Source of the DNA: Tupaia tana
Lineage: Eukaryota; Chordata; Mammalia; Scandentia; Tupaiidae
NCBI GenBank assembly: GCA_026018925.1
Contig: JAKSZU010000018.1
Span: forward strand, 25,854,452-25,918,451
Direction of reading: 5' to 3'
Length of the DNA: 64,000 nt
In this document: positions 10,956-22,154 of the stretch, one piece after another
Position numbering within the stretch: the first letter of the stretch is position 1
Layout: each line of letters opens with the position of its first letter
Notes under the pieces: generated by a model
Told to the model about the DNA's origin: nothing
Databases searched by the model: none
The model's input: only the letters and a program-made list of their open reading frames with translations
Translations under genes and position numbers: made by a program

Positions 10956-11655
10956 TTCTTTGGACTTCAGGACGTTTCTTGAAGCCCTGAAACGTTTTCT
11001 TTTATTCTTGTTATATTTGTTTTTCTTTTTAATAAACTCTATCATCAGTTCCTTGCCTTATGGATAACGCGTTACAGGGTTTGCTCTTCTGAAGGGGTGT
11101 ACCATACTGAGAAGGCTTATAACTGCTGAGATATCTTTTGATGAAGAGTAGGGAATGCTGTCATTGTGGTAGTATGCTTCATGCTAGGACAGTAGCTCTT
11201 GTTTCTTTTGTATTATTAGGTAAAATCCATGCCTTATTTCACATTGCAGTAACCATTTGTTTTGGTCATAGTGTATTAAGTAGGCCTAAACTATGCACAG
11301 TTACATGTTAACACTCCATTTAGTTTTCAACTAAAAAAAAGTGTATGCGTGTGTGTAGATGTACGGGAGTATATGTGTTTTGATAACACATGGTGAGATA
11401 GCTACAAATGATGTCTAAATATGTTGCATAGTTGGGAGAATAGTAACAGCTATATTGATTTTTGTTTTAAAGAAAATGGTCCAAAATCAATAAAATGCAT
11501 GGCATTTAAGAATTAGAAGATGATTTAACATCTCTTTCTCGATTTCAAATGTGTGATATTATTGCACTAAGATTTGGAAGTTTCGGCCCTCTCTGCATTG
11601 TCTACATACACTAACGCAGAGAAAGAAACACTTGATTAGATAATTAACGATGGTA
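10956..11655. other. No recognised feature
   Basis: AT-rich. No repeat signature I trust. A short GTGTGT patch lies near 11341. Confidence 0.5.
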
Positions 11656-11659
11656 TATT

Positions 11660-11772
11660 TTATGAGGTTACTTCCAAAGAATTGTGGGAAAATGGAATTA
11701 AGATATGAATTTATTTTGGTGCAAAATTTTTGAAATCCACACATAATACACATTATTTTCATAAACATTGTG
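11660..11772 (+). mobile_element. MARNA-type mariner relic, copy 1
   Basis: gaggttacttccaaagaatt, gtgggaaaatggaattaag and ttattttggtgcaaaattt follow the old mammalian mariner family MARNA as I recall it. Partial, no transposase frame. A second copy is at 56876. Confidence 0.65.
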
Positions 11773-11799
11773 AAAGCCTTTCATATTTTTTAAAAGTTC

Positions 11800-11975
11800 A
11801 CTTACTTATTTCTTGCATGAATGAGAAAGAGTGAGAGAAAGAGAGAGAGAGAGAGAGACAGTGTCCTGAGTGCGTGCCTTACTCACAGAGGCCTTCAGAC
11901 TTGAACTAGGAACTTTTTCATGTGGAATTGCCTTGCAGAGCATAACATTTTACTTCTGTTCTACCCTCTGGCTCC
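11800..11975 (-). repeat. SINE-D copy
   Basis: Antisense: cttatttcttgcatgaatga, (GA)n at 11840-11858, then a box B complement gacttgaactaggaa and a degraded head complement. Confidence 0.7.
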
Positions 11976-12799
11976 TGATGAATACTTCAGCTCTTGAAAG
12001 AGGTGACGGAGTTGTATGATAAGTGTTTTCAGCACACAGATGATAACTATGTGAGGTAATATATTTGTTAATTAACTTGATATAACCATTCCACAATGTA
12101 TATAGTTCAAAGCATTATATTGTACACAATAAATACATACAATTTTATCTGTCAGTTTAAAAGTAAATAACCAAATTGAGAAAGAGAAAACAGTAAGTTT
12201 AGACAGCTCCAGCCCTGATCACACATACAATTTGAATTCTTTCCATTGATTCTGGCAATTTGGCTGGCATGTCCCCTCCACCATTGTGTGGAATTACATA
12301 ACATTAGCTTCTTCCTTCATTTCTTGTTTTCTAGCCCTTAATCAATTATCTGTTAGAAATTACGACTCTTAGAGTTGCTCTAATGATGAAATGAAAGTCA
12401 TTACCTGAAGTCACAATTCAGAAAATGATAGAATCCTTAGACATGAAAGTCAATGTACATAAATTGTACATCTAAACCACTCTCATTGGTTTAGGTAACA
12501 ATTCAGGCAAATGGTAGTATTCCTAGTTTGCCTAGGGAATACCAAAACCTACCCCCTTCCTACCTTATGATATTATCTCTGACTTGGAGCATGTTTTAGA
12601 TGCTTCAGTGTTTGCTGCTGTTGACATGTCACAACATTAAAAATATTAAAGATAGTAGCACTTTCTTTAGCTTCTAAACTTGGGGCTTTCAGATAAAAAT
12701 GAATTTATTTGGAAATCTACATAAGAAACAAAGATTTTCTAGTTGATGTTCCTATTAAATTGTTAATCAAGTAGCTATTTCTTAGAAATATGAATCCCT
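11976..12799. other. No recognised feature
   Basis: No repeat family or coding signal recognised. Confidence 0.5.
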
Positions 12800-13067
12800 G
12801 GGGCCAGCAGGTGGCATGCAGTTTAAGGTGTTAGAGTCATACATGGCCAGCGGAAGTTCAAGTACAAGACCAGAGAGCTTGAAAATTGTGCTGGTTGTGT
12901 GTGTATGCTTGCCTAAAATCCTCAAAAAAAAAAAAAAAAAAAAAAAATGGAGAAGGAATTGTACTGCGGTCATACCCCTGGAAGGTAATTTCTCACTTTC
13001 TTTCTCTTACTCTCTTGTGAGTATATGTGCCCTACTGCAAAAAATATATTAATTAATTAATTAATTA
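12800..13067 (+). repeat. Old SINE-A with internal A-tract
   Basis: Head ggggccagcaggtggcatgc, middle cctaaaatcctc, then about 23 A in place of the GAGAGGAGA block, then tggagaaggaattg and the pyrimidine part, ending in (TTAA)n. The central A-run is unusual for the family. Confidence 0.9.
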
Positions 13068-13240
13068 CACAGAAAGATTTTTTAGGCGTTGGCCACATAC
13101 TTTTCAATCCCAGATATGTTCTCAAAATATCTAAAAGCCATTTAAGAAAATATCCCAAGCTTTTTTTACTATCTATCTCCAAAAGGAAAGAAAAATGTTT
13201 TCAGGTCAATTTTATTATAGATTTAGAAATAAGTAATTGT

Positions 13241-13513
13241 GGGAACCAGCAGTTAGCGTAATGGCTATGTCGCTGGACTCCACGTAGTCGACCGCGGTTC
13301 GAGTCTCGGACCCGGTGGCTTGAAACTCACGCCGGGCGCGTGTGCGTGCGTGCCCAAGATCCCGAGAGGAGAATGGAGGAGAAGGGATTGCGGCGTGACC
13401 ATCCCCCCTGGGGGGTGATTTCTCGCTTTCTGTCTCTCTGTCTCTCTCTGTCTGTCTGGCGAGCGCACGCGCCCTATAGCAAAAAACCTCTCCAAAAAAA
13501 AAAAAAAAAAAAA
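13241..13513 (+). repeat. Young SINE-A, near consensus
   Basis: Head gggaaccagcagttagcgta, box A TAGCGTAATGG and a perfect box B GGTTCGAGTCC, so the internal Pol III promoter looks intact. A perfect 16-base duplication agaaataagtaattgt at 13225-13240 and 13514-13529 frames it. Confidence 0.97.
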
Positions 13514-13779
13514 AGAAATAAGTAATTGTCATGCTATATTTGAATAGTAATTTTGAATAGTAATTTATAGAATCTTGATGTTAGGCATAATATGTTTTGA
13601 GTTCACACTTTATTATTTAAATTTGAGTAAAATAAAATTGCAACAACATTTCTGAAATTCAGCAATGTAAGTTTATAAAGGGCAGTATGTTAGTTTCTAT
13701 CTTAAAAATTAGTCACGAGAAAAAATTTTGAATAGTATATTAAGCATTTTATCTAGTGCCTTGGGCAGAAGAGCCATCT

Positions 13780-13911
13780 CATATATTCATTTAAGCATTT
13801 AAATATTTATTCATTCATTCCATGCATAAATACTCATCAAGTCTACCGTGAACATGCATTGTTCTACTATAGGAACTGGGTATACCATAGGAAAGAAACC
13901 AGTTAAAATTT
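13780..13911 (+). repeat. Old L2-type repeat, part 1
   Basis: The words ttattcattcattcc, cattgttctactataggaac and tgggtatacc resemble the old mammalian repeat block that includes an ACTGTTCTAGGCACTGGGGATA motif. It continues after the SINE at 14176. Confidence 0.55.
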
Positions 13912-14168
13912 GGCCATCAGGTCAACTGGTAGAATGGATAGTAAGGTGGCTGGATACTATATGACCGACTATACAGTTTGAGTCCTGGACTTTGTGGGAT
14001 AAAAACACACTGGGCATGTGTGCATAGGTGTCCAAAATTCTGAAAGGAAGGAGAGATGCAGGAGAAGCAATTGCGGCTTGGCCATATCCCATGGTGGGTG
14101 CTTTCTTACTTTCCTCTCTTTTTTTCTCCCTCTCTCCAGCAAGCACACATACCCTCTCGCAAAACAAA
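13912..14168 (+). repeat. Old SINE-A copy
   Basis: ggccatcaggtcaactggta, box B gtttgagtcctgg, cccatggtgggtgctttc, and end acataccctctcgcaaaac. It splits an older L2-type repeat. Confidence 0.85.
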
Positions 14169-14175
14169 ACAAAAC

Positions 14176-14350
14176 AAACTCTTTGCTACCAAAGAACTTT
14201 CATTTTAGAAAAGAGATAAATAAAATAAACAATATTATTATGTAAAATAAATAGCATATTAAGTAATGATAATACTAAGAAGGAAACATAAAGCAGAAGA
14301 GGTCAATATTAAATTTGAGGATAGGAATGAGGTAAAACACAGAATGGCAA
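14176..14350 (+). repeat. Old L2-type repeat, part 2
   Basis: tttcattttagaaaagagataaataaaataaac is the expected continuation of part 1 (the word after TTACATTCTAGTGGGGAGA in this family). Confidence 0.5.
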
Positions 14351-14511
14351 ATATGAATTTCAGGTAACACACTTTCTTAAAGTATAAATATGTTTTATTC
14401 AATATTTTCTAAGTAATGTTTGATATATAGTAAAACATAATTCATTTTTATTGGAAATTAGAATTTACTATATTCTGTTTTTAAATAATTATTTATCATA
14501 TTATTATTATT

Positions 14512-14667
14512 ATTTGCTATAAGACACATGTGTTTATCATAGAGAGAACAGAGAGAGAGAGAGAGAGAGAGGAAATGAGAAAGCAAGTCGCTAAGTCCAG
14601 GACTTGAACCATGGTCAATGATGTGGCAGTCTAGTGTCTTAACCACCACACCACCTGTTTGTCCCTA
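14512..14667 (-). repeat. SINE-B copy
   Basis: Antisense: (GA)n tract, gagaaagcaagtcgctaagt, box B complement ggacttgaaccatgg, gtctagtgtcttaaccacca caccacctgt head complement. Confidence 0.85.
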
Positions 14668-14689
14668 TGCCCTTTTTTTATTTGCTAAA

Positions 14690-15250
14690 TCTGGTAACCT
14701 GTCTAAAAATGGGAATTTTAAATAAAATTGCAGTAACTGTCCTTTCTGAATAGGCGACTTTTTCACTGAAAGAATTAACCACAGAAAGAAATGAGGAAGT
14801 CTGGTAAGTCTATCAGGGGAAGTACATTCTGAAAAGCGAAATGACCAAGTGTCAACAGCCTTGTGCCAAGGAGTGTGCTGAGTTGAAGCATGATGGCCAA
14901 TATGGCTGGAGAGCTGTATGAACAATCCCAACAACAGAAGAGATAACAGATAGCAAGGTATCTGAAACAACAGGCTTTGTGTGTCAGAGAGAGGATTTTG
15001 TGTTTCCTTCTGAGTAAAATGGAAAGCCAGTGGAGGGTTTTGAGTAGCGACTTGGCACACTATTTCTTATGGTTTAATGGCGTTACTCTGGCTGCTATGT
15101 TCAGAGTGTACACACAAACACAGAGACAGAAATGGGGGAGCCAGGCTCTTCTAACAATTCAGGCAGGAGATGGTTGGCTTGTTCTGAACCAATAGCAGAT
15201 AGGATAATGACAAGTATTCAAAATCTGAATATTCTTTGAGCATAGATGAG
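14690..15250 (+). repeat. Old L2-type repeat, part 3
   Basis: atggccaatatggctggaga, ggaaagccagtggagggttt tgagtagcgac, and gcgttactctggctgctatg are characteristic of this old mammalian repeat. Open frames of 131 and 72 codons here are chance. Confidence 0.6.
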
Positions 15251-15360
15251 ACAGAATATTTAATTGGATGGCCAGTGAGGGGGGAAAAATCAATATAGAA
15301 TGACTATATATTTTTGACCGGAGCAATTTATTTAATCCACCTTTTAAAATAGTTGGTGGA

Positions 15361-15590
15361 GAAGCCAGTAGGTGGCATGGTGGTTAAGATGCTGGATGTC
15401 TACATGGTGGGCCATGGTTCAAGTTCCAAACCTGGAGACTTGAAAATCATGGCAGGTGCATGTTCAAAATCCCAGGAGGAGAATGAAAGACAAGAGACTG
15501 TGGTGTGGCCGTTCGCCCAAGGGAAGTGATTTCTCAGTTTCTCTCTCACTGTCTTTTTCCAGTGAGTGCACGTACCCTATGCTAAAAACT
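15361..15590 (+). repeat. Old SINE-A copy
   Basis: gaagccagtaggtggcatgg head, box B ggttcaagttcc, caaaatcccaggaggagaat, end gtaccctatgctaaaaac. Its tail has become the microsatellite that follows. Confidence 0.9.
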
Positions 15591-15605
15591 TATATATATA
15601 TATGT

Positions 15606-15647
<42 letters not shown>

Positions 15648-15672
15648 AAACATATGTGTGTATATATATATG

Positions 15673-15721
<49 letters not shown>
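15591..15721. repeat. Compound TA/TG/CA microsatellite
   Basis: TA, then (TG)n, TA, then (CA)n, nearly self-complementary. Probably grown from the A tail of the SINE before it. Confidence 0.95.
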
Positions 15722-15774
15722 GGTTAAGCCACATGATATAATAGAATAGATGTGAGTGCATGTGAGAGTGTGTG

Positions 15775-15995
15775 TGTGAGAAAGAGAGAGAGAGACAGAG
15801 AGGATGACCCTCTCTAGGATGTGGTCTCGCCGTGATTTCTTCTTCCATTCCTCCAGAACATTGGATCTTGTATACTCACACACATGCCCAGGGCTGGAGA
15901 TTCGAATCACGTTTTCATGTGGGAATCACATCTTCATGTGGGATCCAGCTTCTCTTGAGCATTGCACTACCGCAATCCCACAGAGCCAGACTCTG
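15775..15995 (-). repeat. SINE-D copy
   Basis: Antisense: (GA)n, ggatgaccctctctaggatg, gtgatttcttcttccattcc, gagattcgaatcacg as box B complement, and gagcattgcactaccgcaat head complement. Confidence 0.8.
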
Positions 15996-16097
15996 AAAAG
16001 CTTTTTGATAAAACAAGTCTTTTTGCCTTTCAGAATGTGGAAAGACTAGTTCAAAGACTGAATTCTCTTCCTTAGAGTTCTCCAGTTTCATGGGAAA

Positions 16098-16240
16098 AGT
16101 AACATAGTGGATCAAACACTGGTTTTGAAGAAAGAAATATCAGACTCTATCATTTATGAATTTTGTGGCTTTGGAAACACTTCTTTGTGTCTCAGAATCT
16201 TTTTTATTTAAGATGGATATAATGGATCATACCACCTAAA
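16098..16240 (+). repeat. MIR SINE
   Basis: aacatagtggatcaaacact, tgaattttgtggctttgga and tctcagaatctttttt follow the MIR order from head to core. Confidence 0.75.
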
Positions 16241-17456
16241 AAAAAGGAATGGTGTATGTGAATTTTATATCATAGAGATTGACATGAATAATTTTTAGTG
16301 AATAAGAGTTTTCTTTTATTTCTTTCTTATTTTCATAACACAGCAAAAGTTTGTAGTAGATATTTTCCACCTTTCAACCATTTAACATCCCAAATGTCAA
16401 ATTGTTTGTAAAATTTGAGACTTCATGCAAATCAATGGAGGCATAGCTTATATCCCAAAATCAAAATTAGATCTAGAAAACTAGAGAAAACTCTAGATCC
16501 TCATCTTCCCAATCTTATTGTAGTGAGTAGAGTATTACCCTTTTTAAAGTATAAAGATGCTCATTTCATCAGACATTGAAATAGGAATTAGGATAGTTAG
16601 ACATCAGAAAATGCTTTATGAGGATATCTAATTCCCAGCAGTGTTGATGGCTCATGTGGTCACATCTATAGCTCACCAGACACTAGTGAGGTGTAATTTG
16701 GTTTGTGATACTAACTACACAGCCGTAAGCCTGGGTCTCAGCCTTTTGTACAAGTTTGGGAGCTACCAGTATCAATAAGGGATTTCCTTTCGTGCTTGAA
16801 CCTGTCAGCGTTGATTTCTGTTAGAAAACTTTAGGCTTTGTATTACACCCAAGAATGTGTTTGTACAGCTGAAGAATTTCCTCATCATACTAAATTAATT
16901 CCTCTAGATCTAGTCATATAAAATCCTCTTCATTTAAGCTGATAGAAATGATGACTACTTTATTAACTACTATAATGCAAAAATTGTCCTATATTTAACC
17001 GAATCTTGTTTTATTAGGTCAGGGAAACAACTCTGCTAATGAGACAAAATAATCCATTGAACATTGTTGCAACCATTATAGGTTACACCACATATATTTT
17101 AATAAAATGAGTGCCTTTGATTGTAGTCTACAATAGAGAAAAAAAAATCACCTATTTAGACTTTGGACTCTGAAAATATGATTCTACTACTGTCTCAGAT
17201 TAAGAGTAATAAATTAATTTCCCCAAAACAGAGTCAAAATTAACATGGTACAATACATTCGATGGTAAATACAACCATAAACTGTTACTAGAGCAAGGCT
17301 ATAAAAGGTTTATTTAACCCATTCTGGTGGGAATGGGGGTGGAAAGTAGGCCCATAAAGGTTCCTTTATGGAGAATTGGTCAAATAAGTTTCTGTGAACA
17401 GAATCTCACAGGATAATGGAAAATAAAACAGTTCAGGAATAGAAAATACTGAGTCA
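16241..17456. other. No recognised feature
   Basis: Mostly AT-rich and unassigned. The stretch 16630-16830 is less AT-rich and might be an old LTR, but I cannot place it. Confidence 0.4.
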
Positions 17457-17527
17457 TTGGGAAAGTCATGACACATGTTTGCATAGAAAACACAGAAAAA
17501 TATGTCATGATTGTCCTGACAACCTAA
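17457..17527. mobile_element. Mariner-like MITE, copy 2
   Basis: It matches 8306-8385 in reverse orientation: ttgggaaagtcatgacaca at the left and (complement) ttaggttgtcaggacaatca at the right. A TA follows at 17528. About nine bases are missing from the left inverted repeat. Confidence 0.85.
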
Positions 17528-18112
17528 TAGATGACATGTCTAAAGATGCCAGAAGTGTGAGTAAAAGTGTGTGCCTGTGGGAATATGTTTTGGTAACATA
17601 AAGTTTGGGCAAGAGAGCGCTAGGTTAACATGAACATGAGTTGGGAAAGATCTAGATTACAACAGCAACAGCAAACACTAAGAAGTGGGCCTTTATCTTA
17701 AAGCTACTAAGGAATCACTGAAGAGTATTGGCAGGTTCTTATCTGCAGTTTTAGAAGATTGTTCTATGGGACAGGAACATAATGACATTGTCCATGCAAA
17801 ATATGACTCGTTTCTAAATTCTGTGGTTCCAGCTGTATTGATGAGTGAATTCCATTGCACAGATATTGAAGATAATGACATTTATGAGAGTCAAATACTT
17901 CTTATAGAAAAAAGTTACTTGAAATAAAAGTATTACAAATGCATGTTTAAAATAATAATGTTATATATTTAAAGTAATAGTGTAAATAACATTATATATA
18001 TAAAGTAATAGTATAAATAGTACATATTTATAATTATTTCATATTCATATACATGTACTCTTTAACTTACAACGGAATTATATCTAAATAAATCCATCAT
18101 ATGTCAAGGATC
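17528..18112. other. No recognised feature
   Basis: An 80-codon open frame at 17685-17927 reads acidic and unfamiliar and has no splice context I trust. The end is AT-rich with TATATA and AAAGTAATAG repeats. Confidence 0.45.
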
Positions 18113-18130
18113 ACCTATATACTATCTTTT

Positions 18131-18378
18131 TTTTTTAAGAGGTTTTTGCTATAGGGCACATGCGCTCGCCAGACAGACAGAGAGACAGAAAGCGAGAAAT
18201 CACCCCCCAGGGGGGATGGCCACGCTGCAATCCCCTTTCCTTCATTCTCTTCTCGGGATCTTGGGCACACACACACACACACTCGGCATGAGTTTTAAGC
18301 CACCAGGTCCAGGACGCGAACCACGGTTGACTACATGGGAATCCAGCAATGTAGCCATTACACCAACTGCTGGTCCCA
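18131..18378 (-). repeat. Young SINE-A
   Basis: Antisense with all blocks present. Framed by a perfect 18-base duplication, acctatatactatctttt, at 18113-18130 and 18379-18396. Confidence 0.96.
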
Positions 18379-18399
18379 ACCTATATACTATCTTTTGAA

Positions 18400-18972
18400 A
18401 AAAATTTCCAGAGGGTTCCATGTTTTAGTAATTATAAATAATTCTGCAATAAACAGGAATGTGCAGATGTCTTTCTGTCTGAGTATTTCCTGTTTTGGGG
18501 GTAGATACCAAGAAGTGCGATTACTCGGTCATATGGAAGTTCTATTTATATGTTTTTGAGAAAACTTCACATTGTTTACCACAGAGGTTGAACTAATTTG
18601 TATTCCTACCAACAGTGTAAGGCAGTTTTCTTTTCACCACAGCCTAGCCAACATGCCATTCTTTATTTTTTTGATCCTAGCCATTCTAAAACTGGGGTTA
18701 AATGATATCTGTTTGTAGTTTTAATTTGCATTTACCTAATGACAAGAGACATTAAACATTTTTTCATATAACTTTTGGCCATTTGTAAGTCTCCCTCGAA
18801 AAGTTGTTTATTCAATTCATTTGTCCATTTTTAAATTGGATTATTCCTTTCCTTATGGGTGAGTTGCCTAAGTTCTCTCTCTAGATATATTCTAGATTTC
18901 AATCTCATTTCTGAAGAATAATTTTAAGATTTTCTCCCATTCTGAGGGTTATCTTTCACCCTAGTTATAGTG
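18400..18972 (-). mobile_element. L1 3' piece, inverted 5' half of a twin-primed insertion
   Basis: Antisense ORF2 C-terminal words: ataattctgcaataaacagg, taccaagaagtgcgattact, ggtcatatggaagttctatt. The L1 coordinate at its left end lies just before the start of the sense piece at 18978. Confidence 0.8.
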
Positions 18973-18977
18973 TTCAA

Positions 18978-19360
18978 AAACTGATAATTGGGTTGAAAAA
19001 CTGTGGCACATATACATTATTGAATATTACACTGCTGTAAGAAACAATGAGATCCTATCGTTCAACTCAAAATGAATGAATATAGAAGACTTAGTGTTAA
19101 GCAAAGTGAGCCACACTTTGAAAGATACACATTGTATATCACCACCTGATTTGTACTAAGCTCCTGCACTTTAAGGCAGAATTTGAGAGATCTGAAGATT
19201 TGATGGTGGAGAGGATGGGTGTGGATCCTAGAGATAAAGGGGAAAGTAGTTGGTAGAGGGTGGGTGGTGGATGGTGGGTGTGAGAAAAATGTTTTAGGCT
19301 AGTCATGTCTGCTTATAAGTGTTATTTGTCTGTTAAACTAGTTTGCAGATTGTTTAATGA
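18978..19360 (+). mobile_element. L1 3' end, sense half of a twin-primed insertion
   Basis: It starts ctgataattgggttgaaaaa ctgtggcac, runs through gtgagccacactttg, and ends in 3'UTR words shared with 24360-24560. Confidence 0.85.
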
Positions 19361-19385
19361 ATGCTTTATCAAATTATGGAAGTTT

Positions 19386-19476
19386 GGGTCCAGCAAGTGG
19401 CATGGTGATTAAGGTGCTAGACTTGCATATGACTGACCACAGTTTGAGTCCTGGACCTGGCAACTTGAAAATCATG

Positions 19477-19514
<38 letters not shown>

Positions 19515-19645
19515 ACAAAATCCTAAGAGGAGAATGGCTATACCCCAGGGGGTGATTTTTCATTTTACTTCTCACTGTGTCTCTCTGTCCCTCTCCAGCA
19601 AGTGCATGTGTCCTATGGCAAAAACCTTAAAAGAAAATATGAAAG
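19386..19645 (+). repeat. Old SINE-A copy with (GT)n
   Basis: gggtccagcaagtggcatgg head, gtttgagtcctgg box B, cctaagaggagaatgg, and a 35-base GT repeat at 19479-19513 where the family normally has GTGCGTGTG. Confidence 0.9.
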
Positions 19646-19649
19646 TTCA

Positions 19650-20020
19650 AGTGCAAATAATTTTTGAAGAGTATAAACAAAACATTTATGTTTACAGGAG
19701 AGAAGCAAATAGAAACTATTTTTTTTCTGTATTGTTTGGAAATAGTTCACTCTGTTGTACCTGCTAATTTATTTGTCATCAAAAGAGCCCTTTGCCTAAA
19801 AAAAGGACTGACTAGTGTGCAAAATGTTTACAATCTTTTCTAAAGTTGTAGTTTATCATTACTTTGTATCTGTAAGTTATTTTTAGAAATATTGCCTGTA
19901 TTTTTGGTGCATACAACTTTATACTTTGAAGCTTGTATCTGTGAATTTTCAATTGAAATTTATTTTGCCAATGTTTTCTGAGTGAACTGAAAAATGTTTT
20001 TGTTAAAAAAATAATAAAAT
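19650..20020. other. No recognised feature
   Basis: AT-rich and unassigned. Confidence 0.5.
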
Positions 20021-20021
20021 T

Positions 20022-20254
20022 TCCAGAGGGTATATGTGCTCGCTAGCGAGAAAGAGAGAGAGGAAGAAAGCACTCTTCAATGGGGCATCATCATATCACA
20101 ATTCTTTTTCTTCCATTTCTCAATCTTGTTAGGATTCTGACATGCACACACATGTGCTTGGTATGTTTTTTAAGGCAATGGGGCTGGAATTTGGAGTGTA
20201 GTCAGACATGTGGTATCTGGTTCCCTTAACCACTAAGCCATGAGACTGGCTCTA
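20022..20254 (-). repeat. SINE-C copy
   Basis: Antisense: cagagggtatatgtgctcgc, cactcttcaatggggcatca, cttccatttctcaatcttgt, and a gttcccttaaccactaagcc head complement. Confidence 0.85.
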
Positions 20255-20259
20255 TATAT

Positions 20260-21115
20260 TTTCTTTTATACTACTTTGTATTCATTACTGTGACAATAAA
20301 TGTTATCAAACAAACATAATATGCCATCTATTATTCTTACTACTTTTCTATAACAAAAGTAATTTCATAGTTTTTAGATTTTATTGTTTCAAAGCATGGA
20401 TTTTTAAGGACATATGAAATTAAAAGAAAATTATTTTGATATAATCTATGTTTATCAGAAATACAAACTCTCTGAAGCAAAGATACTGATATTAAGACCC
20501 AAGTTTAAATATTAAGGATTTGATATGTGTGTTTGTGCATCTGTATACAAAGAAATGTGTTTTCTAATAATATTGCATGGTCATTCATTAGATAGTTTCT
20601 TGCAAAGTTCTTTTTTATAAGCTACTTAAACTTGCCAAAAATAAATTATATGAATTTATTTGTATCCTCTACTTTTTAAAAATTAAGCTGCTTTTGATCA
20701 TGTAATTTTATCTGTGTCCTAGATTCAGTGAAGAAATACAACAAAATATGGTATATGACAGTGATATTAAAATATTGACTTCTAGCACTAATACATTCAC
20801 AACATGTAATATTTAGAACATGATGAAATATTATGGCATATTTTGATTTTATTTGGTAGTCTCTTTTTCATCCTTGTCACACTAATTTGACTGGATTGCA
20901 TGTTTTATGACAATCCATATAGTAAAGTAAATTCAATCATATTAATAACTGAATTAAAAAGAAATGAATGTTAAAGTTAAATCGACCAAAGAATATGTGC
21001 ATATTTGAATATATTTGAAGGTTATTATACAAAGCTAATGTTAATTTTTTCTAAGTTTAAAATTTTAGGGAAATTTAATGAATATCTTGTCAAAGTTATT
21101 ATTTTTATTTATTAT
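20260..21115. other. No recognised feature
   Basis: Very AT-rich, no repeat family or gene signal seen. Confidence 0.5.
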
Positions 21116-21117
21116 TA

Positions 21118-21230
21118 GAGCAGAAATTTGGTGTCAAACAGATCTACTTTCATATTAAGCAATGAATTTATCTTCTCTGAGACTGTTTCCAACCTTATAA
21201 AATTAGGAAGATACTTCCAGCATTAAATGA
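21118..21230 (+). repeat. Diverged MIR
   Basis: ttggtgtcaaacagatctac, gcaatgaatttatcttctct and ataaaattaggaagatactt follow the MIR order. Confidence 0.6.
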
Positions 21231-21235
21231 CTTTA

Positions 21236-21497
21236 AGACCCCAGAAAGTGGTATAGCAGTTACATAATTGGATTCCCACATGGTTGACTGCAGTTTGAGT
21301 CCCAGACCTGGTGGCTTGAAACTCACACTGGGCACATGTGTGTATGCTCAAGATTCCAGAAGGAGAAAGGTCATCGCAGAAGGGTTGTGGTCATCTCCCT
21401 TGGGGGTGATTACTCCTTTTTCTCTCACTGTGTCTGTCTGTCTCTCTCTGATGAGCACAACTACCCTAAGACAAAAAACACCAGAAAAAAAAAAAAA
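21236..21497 (+). repeat. Middle-aged SINE-A
   Basis: gaccccagaaagtggtatag head, gtttgagtcccagacc box B, cccttgggggtgattact, end ctaccctaagacaaaaaa. Confidence 0.9.
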
Positions 21498-21509
21498 AGA
21501 GTAGTATAT

Positions 21510-21715
21510 ATATATATATATATTTTTTTTTAAACTGACTTTTCTTTTTTTAATTTAACTTTATTTATTTATTTATTTATTTTTAATTTGACTAAAGAGG
21601 GAAAGAGTGAGGAGAGAGAGAAAGTGAGAAAGCAAGCCACCAGGTCTGGGACTCAAACCATGGTCAGCCATGTGGGAGTCCAGTGCCCTTAACCACCAGG
21701 CCACCTGCCGGCCCC
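21510..21715 (-). repeat. SINE-B copy
   Basis: Antisense with (TA)n and (ATTT)n tail, gagaaagcaagccaccaggt, gtggtcagccatgtgggagt region and ggccacctgccggcccc head complement. A 13-base duplication aagagtagtatat lies at 21497-21509 and 21716-21728. Confidence 0.93.
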
Positions 21716-21904
21716 AAGAGTAGTATATTTTGATGTTTAATAATACTGATACCTTGGTAAGTATGCTAAAAATATTGAGTATCATGAAGTGAAGATGATT
21801 CACCTTCAGTCAGAATAGAAGATGGCACACTTTTAATCAAACTGAGAGAGAGTAGTAACTCACCTCTCTGTGTAAAAATACTAAGAAAACTATTATCAAG
21901 TTTA

Positions 21905-22143
21905 ATGTTTTTTTCAACAGATTTTTGCTATAGGGCACATGTGCCCACCAGAGAGACAGAGATACATCTCCCCAGAGGGAGATGGCCAGGCCAAATCCCT
22001 TCTTCTCTATTTTCTTCTTGGAATTTTGGGCACTCACACACATTCACCTGGTATGAGTTTCAAGCCTCCAGGTCTGGGACTTGAACCATGGTCGACCATG
22101 TGGGAGTCCAGTAACATAACCAATATGCCATCTGCTAGTCCCC
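21905..22143 (-). repeat. Middle-aged SINE-A
   Basis: Antisense: gatttttgctatagggcaca, tctccccagagggagatggc, gacttgaaccatggtcgacc, atatgccatctgctagtccc. Imperfect duplication atcaagttta / atcaagctta at the ends. Confidence 0.93.
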
Positions 22144-22154
22144 ATCAAGCTTAT

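Noticed and set aside
13241-13320. SINE heads as real tRNA genes
   Set aside because: Boxes A and B are present, but the acceptor and anticodon stems do not pair and a SINE body follows.
13215-13532. Arg- and Ser-rich open frames over the SINE-A copies, repeated at many places
   Set aside because: They are translations of the SINE itself. The same peptide (for example SPPFSSRDLGHA) recurs at every young copy.
14665-15195. Open frames of 131 (minus) and 72 (plus) codons
   Set aside because: They overlap each other inside an old L2-type repeat; no coding evidence.
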